Assembly (NCBI GenBank): GCA_016787445.1
Contig: JAEUTQ010000018.1
Span: forward strand, 1-64,000
DNA length: 64,000 nt
Direction: 5' to 3'
Source: Bacteroidia bacterium
GTDB taxonomy: Bacteria; Bacteroidota; Bacteroidia; B-17B0; Aurantibacillaceae
The notes beneath the pieces were generated by a model. The model was not told the DNA's origin and ran no database searches. It was given only the letters and a program-made list of their open reading frames with translations. A program made the translations under genes and the position numbers. Positions 26,684 to 35,292 of the stretch are shown here, one piece after another (within the stretch, counting starts at the first letter, position 1; every line of letters begins with the position of its first letter).

Positions 26684-26720
26684 GCGAACGGAAAAAAGCA
26701 AGTCTTTTTTCCGCTTTCGC
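26684..26720 (+). promoter_or_regulatory. Stable hairpin in the rng leader
   Basis: CGGAAAAAAG (from 26689) pairs perfectly with CTTTTTTCCG (to 26713). GCGAA and TTCGC extend it past a two-base bulge, making about 15 pairs around a CAAGT loop. No T tract follows, so it is unlikely to be a terminator. It lies 29 bases before the GTG of RNase G. Candidate for autoregulatory cleavage or mRNA processing; that role is inferred. Confidence 0.5.
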
Positions 26721-26749
26721 CATTATATATAAATTAAAAAATTTAGAGC

Positions 26750-28309
26750 GTGAATTATGATTTAGTTATTAATTCCACGCCTAACGAAGTTGTTATAGCT
26801 CTTTTAAACGATAAGCGTTTGGTTGAGCTTCATCGTGAAAAGAATAACTCCAAATTTTCGGTAGGCGATATCTACTTTGGCAAGGTTAAAAAGGTTATGA
26901 CCGGCCTTAATGCTGCCTTTGTGGACGTTGGATATGAGAAAGATGCATTTTTGCATTACCTCGACCTTGGCCCGCAAGCCACTTCGCTTTATAAATATGT
27001 TGAGCAAACGCGTTCCGGTAAACAAAACGTGAGTAACCTCATGTATTTTAAAAACGAGCCCGACATTAAAAAAGACGGGAAAATCAACGAGATTGTAAAA
27101 AGCGGACAGCAAATTTTAGTGCAGGTTGCTAAAGAACCCATCTCTGCAAAAGGACCACGTATTACTTCTGAAATTTCTTTAGCCGGACGATACATTGTAT
27201 TGATTCCGTTTGCCGATAAAATTTCAGTTTCTTCAAAAATTAAAAATTCGGATGAAAAACACCGCCTGAAAGATTTAATGCAAAGCATTAAACCAAAAAA
27301 CTTTGGTGTTATTGTTCGTACTGTTGCCGAAGGAAAATCGGTAACCGAACTGGAAAATGATTTGAATGATTTAGTAGCACGTTGGGACGAATGTTACAAA
27401 ACACTTAAAACTGCTGAGCCTCCACACCGTGTGTTAGGTGAGGTAGATCGCACCAATGCCATTCTTCGTGATTTTTTAAATGCTTCGTTCAACAACATTC
27501 ATGTTAACGACAAGAAATTATTTGAAGATTTAAAAGTATACATCCGCAATATTGCTCCGGAAAAGGAAAGCATTGCCAAATTATACGACGGTAAAGTTCC
27601 GATTTTTGATCAGTTCGGAATTGAAAAGCAAATCAAATCGCTATTTGGGAAAACCGTTCACATGAAGAGCGGTGCTTATTTAGTGATTGAACATACCGAA
27701 GCTTTACACGTATTTGATGTAAACAGCGGAAACCGTGCAAAGAGTGATAATACGCAAGAGCAAAATGCACTCGAAGTAAACCTTGAAGCAGCCGTTGAAG
27801 TAGCACGTCAATTAAAGTTGCGTGATATGGGCGGAATCATTGTGGTTGACTTCATCGACATGCACAATCAGGAGAATCGTAAATTACTTTACGATAAACT
27901 GAAAGAGGAAATGAAAACCGACCGCGCAAAACACAATATTTTGCCGCCAAGTAAATTCGGTTTAATTCAAATTACCCGTCAGCGTTTACGTCCTGAAGTG
28001 AATGTAGAAGTATTGGAAACTTGTCCGAGTTGCGGCGGCACCGGAAAAATTCAGCCAAGTTTATTGTTTGTTGACCAAATTGAAAATACACTCCGTTTCA
28101 TTTCTAAGGAACAAAACGAAAAAGTATTAACCCTTAATGTACATCCTTACATTGAGGCCTACATCACTAAAGGAAGTTGGTTTAAGAAAAGCTTGTACCG
28201 TAAATGGAAAAGCGAATACAACGTAAAATTGGAAATTCAACCAATGGCCAGCTACGGCTTTATGGAATTTAAATTCCTCAACAAAGACAACGACGAAATT
28301 GTGATTTAA
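26750..28309 (+). CDS. rng: Ribonuclease E/G family endoribonuclease
   Basis: 519 residues from GTG 26750; alignment to the family supports this start and there is no nearby ATG. An S1 RNA-binding domain covers residues 37 to about 125 (VGDIYFGKVKKVMTGLNAAFVDVGYEKDAFLHYLDL). The 5'-sensor and RNase H-like part follow, with catalytic Mg-binding Asp residues in FDVNSGN near 324 and VVDFIDM near 365. The Zn-link CPSCGGTGK is near 426, so it should be a Zn-stabilised dimer or tetramer. There is no C-terminal degradosome scaffold, hence RNase G-like. It acts in rRNA maturation and mRNA decay. A terminator follows. Confidence 0.95.
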   Translation: MNYDLVINSTPNEVVIALLNDKRLVELHREKNNSKFSVGDIYFGKVKKVMTGLNAAFVDVGYEKDAFLHYLDLGPQATSLYKYVEQTRSGKQNVSNLMYFKNEPDIKKDGKINEIVKSGQQILVQVAKEPISAKGPRITSEISLAGRYIVLIPFADKISVSSKIKNSDEKHRLKDLMQSIKPKNFGVIVRTVAEGKSVTELENDLNDLVARWDECYKTLKTAEPPHRVLGEVDRTNAILRDFLNASFNNIHVNDKKLFEDLKVYIRNIAPEKESIAKLYDGKVPIFDQFGIEKQIKSLFGKTVHMKSGAYLVIEHTEALHVFDVNSGNRAKSDNTQEQNALEVNLEAAVEVARQLKLRDMGGIIVVDFIDMHNQENRKLLYDKLKEEMKTDRAKHNILPPSKFGLIQITRQRLRPEVNVEVLETCPSCGGTGKIQPSLLFVDQIENTLRFISKEQNEKVLTLNVHPYIEAYITKGSWFKKSLYRKWKSEYNVKLEIQPMASYGFMEFKFLNKDNDEIVI

Positions 28310-28311
28310 TC

Positions 28312-28342
28312 AAAAACCCCGGATGAAAATTCGGGGTTTTTT
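28312..28342 (+). terminator. Intrinsic terminator after rng (probably bidirectional)
   Basis: AAAAACCCCG (28312-28321) pairs with CGGGGTTTTT (28332-28341), followed by T. A-rich sequence on the left makes it usable for the convergent gene ending at 28344 as well. Confidence 0.85.
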
Positions 28343-28343
28343 G

Positions 28344-29129
28344 TCATAATAATATAAATTCCAAATATTTTTCTCCAAATAAAGTCACTGTAAAATCAAT
28401 CGAATTATCCGACCCTATTCCAAACCCACTAATATCTTTCAATAAGCACTTTGAAACTAAATCTTGTTGATAAAAAAGGAATTCGGTTTTTGTAATACCG
28501 AAAGATTCAGGGTTCAACTTTTCAACTAATAATTTTGCTTCCATTCTCTTTGAATATATTTCATGATCTAATTCGCTCATTTTCCGCATAAGATAATCAG
28601 CCGGAGTTTTCGACCATGCATCTTGATTTAATTTATGCTCTTGGTTCAAATTGTTTATTCGGCTCTCTAACTCACTTACTTTGTTATTAGTTTCACGATA
28701 TACCGTTAAAATTTCAATTTGCTTTTCATGTAATTGAGAAGTCAGATATAAAAATGTTTCAGAAAAATCCGAAACTTTCTTAGCGCCTATACTGTTAATT
28801 AGTATTTTTCTGAAAGTTTCACGCTTATTCTCTGATTTAGTATCAGACACTTTTTTTAATACAGCTTCAAATAACCTAGCAAAATCTTCTGATTTCAAAA
28901 ACTCAGGTTCAATTTCCTCATTTGACAATCCATTAAAATACTCGTTTAATCTCTCTAAGAAAAGATTTAGCCTTTCCTGCTTTACCTTCCCATAGTAATT
29001 GAATCCTTCAGCTAAATACGGTCCTACACTTGGGATAAATGACAGGCTAGCAGTAACTAAAGAATTGATGGCCGTCTTCTTCGAGATATTTAATTTATTT
29101 AGGTTAAAATCTGGTGTTTCTTGTTCCAT
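28344..29129 (-). CDS. Unrecognised helical protein with a short hydrophobic segment
   Basis: 261 residues, no family recognised. Residues 20-45 form a weakly hydrophobic segment (AINSLVTASLSFIPSVGPYLAEGF), not a signal peptide. After it come predominantly helical, charged sequences. One block (LERLNEYFNGLSNEEIEPEFLKSEDFARLFEAVLKKVSDTKSENKRETFRKILINSI, about residues 58-115) resembles the pattern of helical proteins such as DUF4393/Abi-alpha-like, in which a membrane-proximal hairpin precedes a SEEKR...F...L motif. That likeness is only impressionistic. Residues 150-170 look like a coiled coil. It is the only gene in this direction between rng and the REP-like elements. Confidence 0.6.
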   Translation of the reverse strand: MEQETPDFNLNKLNISKKTAINSLVTASLSFIPSVGPYLAEGFNYYGKVKQERLNLFLERLNEYFNGLSNEEIEPEFLKSEDFARLFEAVLKKVSDTKSENKRETFRKILINSIGAKKVSDFSETFLYLTSQLHEKQIEILTVYRETNNKVSELESRINNLNQEHKLNQDAWSKTPADYLMRKMSELDHEIYSKRMEAKLLVEKLNPESFGITKTEFLFYQQDLVSKCLLKDISGFGIGSDNSIDFTVTLFGEKYLEFILL

Positions 29130-29242
29130 TTATCAACTTTATATCAATATGTTACTGTTAGGCTAAAATAGTCTTTTAATGTTAAACTTCCTTAATGGTC
29201 TGTTTCTCTTATTTTAGCGTATTTTTTAACACTTCGAATGAT

Positions 29243-29250
29243 TAAATTTG
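29243..29250 (+). promoter_or_regulatory. Putative -7 box upstream of the DUF4175 operon
   Basis: TAAATTTG fits TAnnTTTG. The expected -33 region has only T-rich sequence. If used, the leader is about 115 bases long and would contain both REP-like palindromes. Confidence 0.4.
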
Positions 29251-29280
29251 TGTAAAGCGCATGATTCTTGCATCTTAATA

Positions 29281-29337
29281 GATATCACGACTTCGCCCTC
29301 CTTCACTTTGTTGCGGAGGGTAAACTCGATATGACAA
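29281..29337. repeat. REP-like palindromic element, first copy
   Basis: An imperfect inverted repeat. ATATC...GA pairs with TC GATAT at the outside, and CCCTCC (29296-29301) pairs with GGAGGG (29315-29320) inside. It ends in CGATATGACA, similar to the end of the second copy (CGACATGACA). Short elements of this type are widespread between genes in Bacteroidota genomes. Confidence 0.55.
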
Positions 29338-29350
29338 ACAAAAATTAAAA

Positions 29351-29378
29351 GATGTTTCGACTACGCTCGACATGACAG
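29351..29378. repeat. REP-like palindromic element, second copy, overlapping the DUF4175 start
   Basis: ATGTTTCGA pairs with TCGACAT around a CTACGC loop. The sequence GATGTTTCGACTACGCTCGA followed by CATGACA is recognisable as a common Bacteroidota intergenic repeat. Its last bases include the ATG (29372) used by the DUF4175 gene. Confidence 0.6.
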
Positions 29379-32300
29379 GTAAGGAAAACATATTAATTCA
29401 AAAGCTGGATGAGTTTATACGCAAGTATTACAAAAACCAACTCATCAAAGGTGCCTTGTACTCTACCGCACTATTGGTAAGCGCTTACTTGCTGGTTGTG
29501 TTATTGGAATACCTGGGTGAATTCAGCACCACAGTGCGCAGCATTTTGTTTTATACGTTTTTATTCAGCAGCGTTTTTGTTCTCGTTAAATTTATTTTTA
29601 TTCCGCTTTCCAAACTTAAACGCTACGGAAAAATTATTTCCTACGAAGAAGCCGCGGCAATTATCGGTACGCATTTCACAAACGTGCAGGATAAACTGCT
29701 TAATGTTCTTCAATTGCAAAGTGAAAGAAAATTCAGCGGCTCGGATGAATTACTCATGGCAAGTATCAATCAAAAAGTGAACGAATTAAAACCCGTTCCT
29801 TTTACTTCAGCCATTAACATCTCAGAAAATAAGAAGTATTTGAAATATGTTTTGCCTCCACTCTTTCTCACCATTGCTATTGCTATCATCTGGCCGCACA
29901 TTCTCACCAAGAGCACCACACGATTAATGCATCACCAAACCTATTTCGAAAGTGAAGCGCCGTTTCAGTTTAACATCGAAAACAATCAATTGAAAGCTGT
30001 ACAACAACAAGATTTTATCCTGAAATTAAAATTAACGGGCGATGAAATTCCCAATGAAGTTTTCATTTCGATTGATGGCAATGAATTTAAACTGGAAAAA
30101 GAAAACAATGTAACGTTCAATTATACGTTTAAGAATGTTCAAAGCAGTACGCCTTTTGTTTTAACCGCTGCCGGCTACAACTCCAAATCTTATGAACTGG
30201 AAGTTTTACCTAAGCCGGTGTTGATGCAGTTTAATGTACACTTAAAATATCCGGCTTACCTAAACCGCAAAGACGAGAACATCGCGAACAGCGGGGATTT
30301 ACAAGTACCGCAAGGCACAAAAATCGATTGGGAATTCAATACTAAAAACACCAATAATCTTATTCTTGGATTTGGAGACACTACTTTAAACGCTTCGCAA
30401 AGTGCAGAGAATAAATTTTCGTTCAGCAAAATTTTATTACGCAGTACGGGTTATTTCATCAAAACGCAAAATCAGTTTGTCAGCTCACAAGGTGATTCCG
30501 TTAACTATGGCATTAACGTTATCGCAGATCAATCACCTTATATCGATGTGAGCGAAAAAACAGATTCCATCAATATTAAAAACATTTATTTCAGCGGCAG
30601 CATTAAAGATGATTACGGCTTTTCGAAATTAGTGTTCCGTTATACGCATTACACCAGTGATTCATTGGGTAATTCACAACAAAAAAGCGGAGAAAACATT
30701 TTAGGTGTCAACAAAACACAAATCTCACAACCTTATTTCTACTACTTCGATGCCAATCAATTTAATTTAAAACCCGGCGATAAAATTGAATATTATTTTG
30801 AAGTGTGGGACAACGACGGCGTAAACGGTGCCAAACCTGCTAAAACAAAAGTGATGCAGTTTAAAGCGCCTACCATTGATGAAATTAATGAAGCTACCGG
30901 AAAGAATAATGAGGAAATTAAAAAAGACCTCGATGAAAGTATCAAGAAAGCGAAAGAACTTCAAAAAGACATCAATGAGCTCACCCGCAAAATGAATGAT
31001 AAAAAACAATTGGGTTGGGAAGACAAAAAGAAACTGGAAGAATTGTTGAACAAGCAAAAAAATCTCGAGAAGAAAATCGACGAGATTAAGCAGGAGAACC
31101 AGCAAAACAATCAGCAGCAAAACGAATTTTCTCAGCAGGATGAATCCCTTCTCGAAAAGCAAAAGCAATTGGAAAAATTGTTTGAGAATGTGATGACACC
31201 CGAAATGAAGAAAATGTTTAATGAGTTACAAAAGCTCATGGACCAGCTCGATAAAAACCAGATTCAGCAGAAACTGGAAGAGATGAAATTAAACAACAAA
31301 GACATTGAGAAAGAATTAGACCGCGCTTTAGAAACCTTTAAACAATTTGAAGTGGAACAAAAAATGCAGCAGGCCATTGATAAGTTAGATGAACTGATTA
31401 AAAAAGAAGAACAATTAAATAAAGAGACTGAAGCGAAGAAAGACGCGAAGGAAGATAAAAACACTGCGGATAAAAAAGAAGATGGTTCTAAAAAAGATGG
31501 AGAAGAAAAAAAGGAGGATAAGAATGCGGAGAGTAAAGAAAATAAAGACAATGCAGGCAAAGAACAAAACAATAAAGACAGCAAAGACTCTAAAGAAACT
31601 AAGAGTAAGGACAATAATGAATTGAAAAAAGAACAGGACGAGATTAAAAAAGAGTTTGATAAGTTAGCGGAAGACATGAAAGAGTTGGAACAAAAAAATT
31701 CTGAACTCGAGCAACCTAATCAAATGCCTGATACCAAAAACGAACAAAAGCAGGCCGAGGAAGAAATGCAAAACAGCTCTGAACAATTGAGCAAGAACAA
31801 TAAGAATAACGCTTCCAAAAATCAGAAAGAGGCGCAGAAACAAATGGAGAAGATGAAGCAGGATATGGAAAACGCGATGCAAGAAATGGAAGAGAAAGAA
31901 GAGGAAGAAAATGCCGCAGCACTCCGCCAGATTCTTGAAAATTTATTGAACCTCTCTTTTGCACAAGAGGAATTAGTGAAAACGCTTCCGAAAACGCGCA
32001 TCGATAATCCGCAGTACATTAAAATTCCACAGCAACAGAAAAAATTACAAGACGACGCTAAAATTATTGAAGATAGTTTACTTGCGCTTAGTAAACGTGC
32101 GCCTCAAATTGAAGCCTATGTGAACCGCGAAATTTCTTCCATTCATTTCAACATGAAAAAAACAATTGAGTCATTAGCTGAACGCATGCCTGCTGAAGCG
32201 GGAATGCGTATGCAAGGCGGACTTACTGCTATTAATAATCTGGCTTTATTGCTGAATGAAAGTTTAGAGCAAATGCAGCAGCAAATGAAAATGAAAAACC

Positions 32301-32974
32301 AGATGAAAGCATCGGGTGGTGGAAAATGCAAGAATCCTAAAAACAGCGGCTCCGGACAAAAACCAAAATCCGGACAACCGAGCATGAGTAAAATGCAGCA
32401 GCAACTCAATCAGCAATTACAACAATTAAAAGAAGCTTTAGAAAAAGGACAAAAGCCCGGAGAAAAACCGGGACAGAAACCAGGACAAAAACCCGGACAA
32501 GGCATGGGCATTGGGCAAGGTCAGCAAAACCAGGGCGGACAGCAAATGATGCCCGGAACTTCGGAACAATTGGCCAAAATGGCGGCCCAACAGGAAGCCT
32601 TGAGACGCCAGTTGCAGCAAATGATGGATCAGATGAAAAATAAGGGTCAAAACCCCGGCGGTAATCTGGCCGAAATGATGGAACAAACCGAGAAAGATAT
32701 TGTAAATAAGCAAATTACGAACGAAACCATGAAGCGTCAGCAGGAGATTTTAACCCGATTGCTGGAAAGCGAAAAGGCCGAAAGAGAACGCGAGCAGGAC
32801 GAAAAAAGGAAAAGTAATGAAGCAAAAAATCAGGATTTAAGTAACCCTAGCCAATTTTTAGAGTATAAAAGAATGAAAGAAAAGGAACTGGAGTTGTTAA
32901 ACACCGTTCCGCCAAGTTTAACCCCTTATTATAAAGAAAAGGTAAATAATTATTTTAATAGCGTGAGTAAATGA
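29372..32974 (+). CDS. DUF4175 family large membrane-anchored coiled-coil protein
   Basis: 1200 residues. Three hydrophobic helices near 27-46, 56-77 and 158-178 are followed by an Ig-like/beta-rich periplasmic part to about 510. A very long Lys/Glu/Gln-rich coiled coil (about 510-890) contains an almost pure Lys/Asp/Glu stretch near 690-750. The C-terminal part has Gln/Met-rich helices and a GQKPG repeat run (near 1025-1050). DUF4175 proteins are large Bacteroidota envelope proteins of unknown function, often beside an RsbW-like ATPase as here (4-base ATGA overlap). The first residues (MTGKENIL) come from the end of a REP-like element, so the exact start is less sure. Confidence 0.85.
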   Translation: MTGKENILIQKLDEFIRKYYKNQLIKGALYSTALLVSAYLLVVLLEYLGEFSTTVRSILFYTFLFSSVFVLVKFIFIPLSKLKRYGKIISYEEAAAIIGTHFTNVQDKLLNVLQLQSERKFSGSDELLMASINQKVNELKPVPFTSAINISENKKYLKYVLPPLFLTIAIAIIWPHILTKSTTRLMHHQTYFESEAPFQFNIENNQLKAVQQQDFILKLKLTGDEIPNEVFISIDGNEFKLEKENNVTFNYTFKNVQSSTPFVLTAAGYNSKSYELEVLPKPVLMQFNVHLKYPAYLNRKDENIANSGDLQVPQGTKIDWEFNTKNTNNLILGFGDTTLNASQSAENKFSFSKILLRSTGYFIKTQNQFVSSQGDSVNYGINVIADQSPYIDVSEKTDSINIKNIYFSGSIKDDYGFSKLVFRYTHYTSDSLGNSQQKSGENILGVNKTQISQPYFYYFDANQFNLKPGDKIEYYFEVWDNDGVNGAKPAKTKVMQFKAPTIDEINEATGKNNEEIKKDLDESIKKAKELQKDINELTRKMNDKKQLGWEDKKKLEELLNKQKNLEKKIDEIKQENQQNNQQQNEFSQQDESLLEKQKQLEKLFENVMTPEMKKMFNELQKLMDQLDKNQIQQKLEEMKLNNKDIEKELDRALETFKQFEVEQKMQQAIDKLDELIKKEEQLNKETEAKKDAKEDKNTADKKEDGSKKDGEEKKEDKNAESKENKDNAGKEQNNKDSKDSKETKSKDNNELKKEQDEIKKEFDKLAEDMKELEQKNSELEQPNQMPDTKNEQKQAEEEMQNSSEQLSKNNKNNASKNQKEAQKQMEKMKQDMENAMQEMEEKEEEENAAALRQILENLLNLSFAQEELVKTLPKTRIDNPQYIKIPQQQKKLQDDAKIIEDSLLALSKRAPQIEAYVNREISSIHFNMKKTIESLAERMPAEAGMRMQGGLTAINNLALLLNESLEQMQQQMKMKNQMKASGGGKCKNPKNSGSGQKPKSGQPSMSKMQQQLNQQLQQLKEALEKGQKPGEKPGQKPGQKPGQGMGIGQGQQNQGGQQMMPGTSEQLAKMAAQQEALRRQLQQMMDQMKNKGQNPGGNLAEMMEQTEKDIVNKQITNETMKRQQEILTRLLESEKAEREREQDEKRKSNEAKNQDLSNPSQFLEYKRMKEKELELLNTVPPSLTPYYKEKVNNYFNSVSK

Positions 32975-33381
32975 TACCGGCGAAAGGACAGAAATTAAAG
33001 ATAGAATCATCATCCGAAAATTTAAGATTAGTTGAACGTTTAATCGAAGACGTTTGCGAAATATATAATGTAAACGAAGATAACTACGGTAACATTTTAA
33101 TTGCCGTGACTGAAGCGGTGAACAATGCCATTTATCATGGCAACAAAGGCAATCCTCAAAAAAATGTACACATTGGTTTTGAAAATGAAGATAAAAAAAT
33201 CGTTTTCTCTGTAGCCGATGAAGGACAAGGTTTTGATTACGATAGTTTGCCCGATCCTACCGACCCAAATAACATTGATAAAATTAATGGCCGCGGTGTC
33301 TTTTTAATGAAACACTTAGCCGATAAGGTAGAGTTCAATCATAACGGCAAAGAAGTTCAGTTGACCTTTAACCTGAACTAA
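32971..33381 (+). CDS. ATP-binding protein, RsbW-like anti-sigma regulatory factor (HATPase_c)
   Basis: 136 residues. GHKL-type ATPase motifs are present: N-box ILIAVTEAVNNAIYHGN near residue 45, G1 VADEGQGFDYDSLPDPTDPN near 85, G2 GRGVFLMKHLADKV near 106. This is the arrangement of RsbW/SpoIIAB-type Ser kinases that bind a sigma factor or phosphorylate a STAS-domain antagonist. No STAS or sigma gene is beside it. A SiaB-like protein is at 39114. The start overlaps the DUF4175 stop by 4 bases, so translation is probably coupled. Confidence 0.88.
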   Translation: MIPAKGQKLKIESSSENLRLVERLIEDVCEIYNVNEDNYGNILIAVTEAVNNAIYHGNKGNPQKNVHIGFENEDKKIVFSVADEGQGFDYDSLPDPTDPNNIDKINGRGVFLMKHLADKVEFNHNGKEVQLTFNLN

Positions 33382-33456
33382 AGAACCCTTAACAATATTT
33401 TTAGTTTCCATTCTCATTTCTGCCGCATTATTAGGTAACTTTACCTATATTTCATT

Positions 33457-35292
33457 GTGCGAATTTCACTAGTACATACTTTTATTTTATTCCTTGCGCT
33501 GTTCATCAGCTCAACTTATCATGCGCAAAAAAATGCGGATGATAAATTCGCGATGTTATATCTCGATAAAAAAGAATACGAAAAAGCCAATGTGTATCTT
33601 GAAAAATTATACGATAAAAATCCGGATCAATGGTACTCGTATTATTTTACCGGATTAATGGGCGTTAAAGATTATAAGGAAGCGGAAAAAATTTCGAAGA
33701 AGATGTTGAAGCGTAATCCGCAGAGTGTTAACATCTACATTAACATTGCTAAAATTTACCGCGAGCAAGGCGATACAAAAAAAGAAAACGAAAATTATCA
33801 GAAAGCCATCAAAGAAGTTATTCCGATTCAAAGCTTCATTCAATTACTCGCTGTTGAGTTCATGGAGGAAAAATTATACGACCTCGCCATTGAAACTTAT
33901 TTAAAAGGAAGAAAGCAAACACCGGAGTATCCCTATTACTATGAAATAGCTGAAGTGTATAAACGTAAAGGTGATTTGAAATCGATGATCAACCAATACC
34001 TCGACGCGATTGATTTTAGAGAAAGTGAATTGTATACCGCCCAAGGTTATTTACAAAACGCTTTAGGTTATGAAGAGGAAAGTGCAGGTTTCAAAAATCC
34101 AATTTTAAAACAAGAACTTCAAAAACGTATTCAGCAGCATCCCGATAAAATTGTATTTGCCGAATTTTTAATCTTCATTCAAAAACAACAAAAAGATTTT
34201 GAAGGTGCATTTACACAAAGTAAATCACTCGACAAACGTTTGAAGGAAGACGGACATCGTTTGTTTGAGCTCGCCAAACTTTGTTTGAGTAATGAAAAAT
34301 ACGAAGTAGCGCAGAAATGTTTTCAATATATTATTGATAAAGGCCCTTCTTACGGTTTTTATGATGCGGCTTGCATTGATATTATCAATTGCGAGTACCA
34401 ATACTTAACGGGTAAAGCACAACCTTCAACAACCGAATTGTTAGCTCTTGAAAACAAATTTTTAAAAGCCACAGAAAAATACAAAAGCTCACATCTTGCT
34501 AATTTTTTAATTAGCAATCTGGCTAACTTACAAGCGTATTACTTAAACAAACCCGACAGTGCCATTATGCACATTGAAGGCTTGTTACAAAATCCGGCAA
34601 TGGACGCGCAAACACGCGCTGAATTTAAAATTCAATTAGCCGATATTTATTTATTGAAGAATGTGATTTGGGATGCGTCCCTCCTCTACTCTCAAGTTGA
34701 AAAAGATTTTAAGTTTGAGCCCATCGGTCAGGAGGCAAAATTCAGAAATGCTAAATTGAGTTTTTATGCTGCCGACTTTACCTGGGCTAAAACACAATGC
34801 GATGTTCTAAAAGGAAGTACCACCAAATTGATTGCCAACGATGCCTTGGATTTATCGCTTATCATTACGGATGCCATTGGTGTGGATACAAATGCGGCGC
34901 CTCTAGCCAGATTTGCTGTGGCTGACTTATTGATTGTTCAGCACAAATATGATGAAGCGATTGTGCAATTGGATAGTATCAATAAAATTTTCCCGACGCA
35001 TACTTTAGGAGATGATATTTTATTTAAGAAGGCTGCTATTTATGATAAGCTGGGAAAATATCCGGAAGCGGAAAAAATGTATAAAGACATTATAGAATAT
35101 TACTCGACTGAATTATACGGTGATGATGCGCAATTTAAATTAGCCGAGTTATACGAGAAAAAAATGATTGACGTAGAAAAAGCAAAAACGGAATATCAGA
35201 ATGTACTCACTAAATATCCCGGAAGCATTTATGTTGTGGAAGCACGCAAACGTTACCGTCAATTACGTGGAGACAATTTAGACAATGGATAG
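33457..35292 (+). CDS. Secreted/periplasmic tetratricopeptide repeat protein
   Basis: 611 residues from GTG 33457. Signal peptide at residues 1-23 (ISSTYHAQ end). Almost the whole protein is TPR or TPR-like helical repeats: LYLDKKEYEKANVYLEKLYDKNP at the start, ADLLIVQHKYDEAIVQLDSINKIFP near 487, and a C-terminal pair YDKLGKYPEAEKMYKDIIEYY and AELYEKKMIDVEKAKTEYQNVLTKYPGSIYVVEARKRYR that recalls the YbgF/BamD-type tail. Probably a periplasmic scaffold; no partner identified. A TAACTTTA -7-like box is at 33436-33443, giving a very short leader. It overlaps the next gene by 8 bases. Confidence 0.85.
   Translation: MRISLVHTFILFLALFISSTYHAQKNADDKFAMLYLDKKEYEKANVYLEKLYDKNPDQWYSYYFTGLMGVKDYKEAEKISKKMLKRNPQSVNIYINIAKIYREQGDTKKENENYQKAIKEVIPIQSFIQLLAVEFMEEKLYDLAIETYLKGRKQTPEYPYYYEIAEVYKRKGDLKSMINQYLDAIDFRESELYTAQGYLQNALGYEEESAGFKNPILKQELQKRIQQHPDKIVFAEFLIFIQKQQKDFEGAFTQSKSLDKRLKEDGHRLFELAKLCLSNEKYEVAQKCFQYIIDKGPSYGFYDAACIDIINCEYQYLTGKAQPSTTELLALENKFLKATEKYKSSHLANFLISNLANLQAYYLNKPDSAIMHIEGLLQNPAMDAQTRAEFKIQLADIYLLKNVIWDASLLYSQVEKDFKFEPIGQEAKFRNAKLSFYAADFTWAKTQCDVLKGSTTKLIANDALDLSLIITDAIGVDTNAAPLARFAVADLLIVQHKYDEAIVQLDSINKIFPTHTLGDDILFKKAAIYDKLGKYPEAEKMYKDIIEYYSTELYGDDAQFKLAELYEKKMIDVEKAKTEYQNVLTKYPGSIYVVEARKRYRQLRGDNLDNG

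Noticed and set aside
32440-32510. Short tandem repeats as a CRISPR-like or regulatory array
   Set aside because: They are in-frame GQKPG codons inside the DUF4175 protein.
30767-32713. Several long open frames on the minus strand opposite the DUF4175 gene
   Set aside because: They are mirror images of Lys/Glu/Gln-rich codons (reading as Leu/Phe/Ser-rich), with no family match and no promoter.
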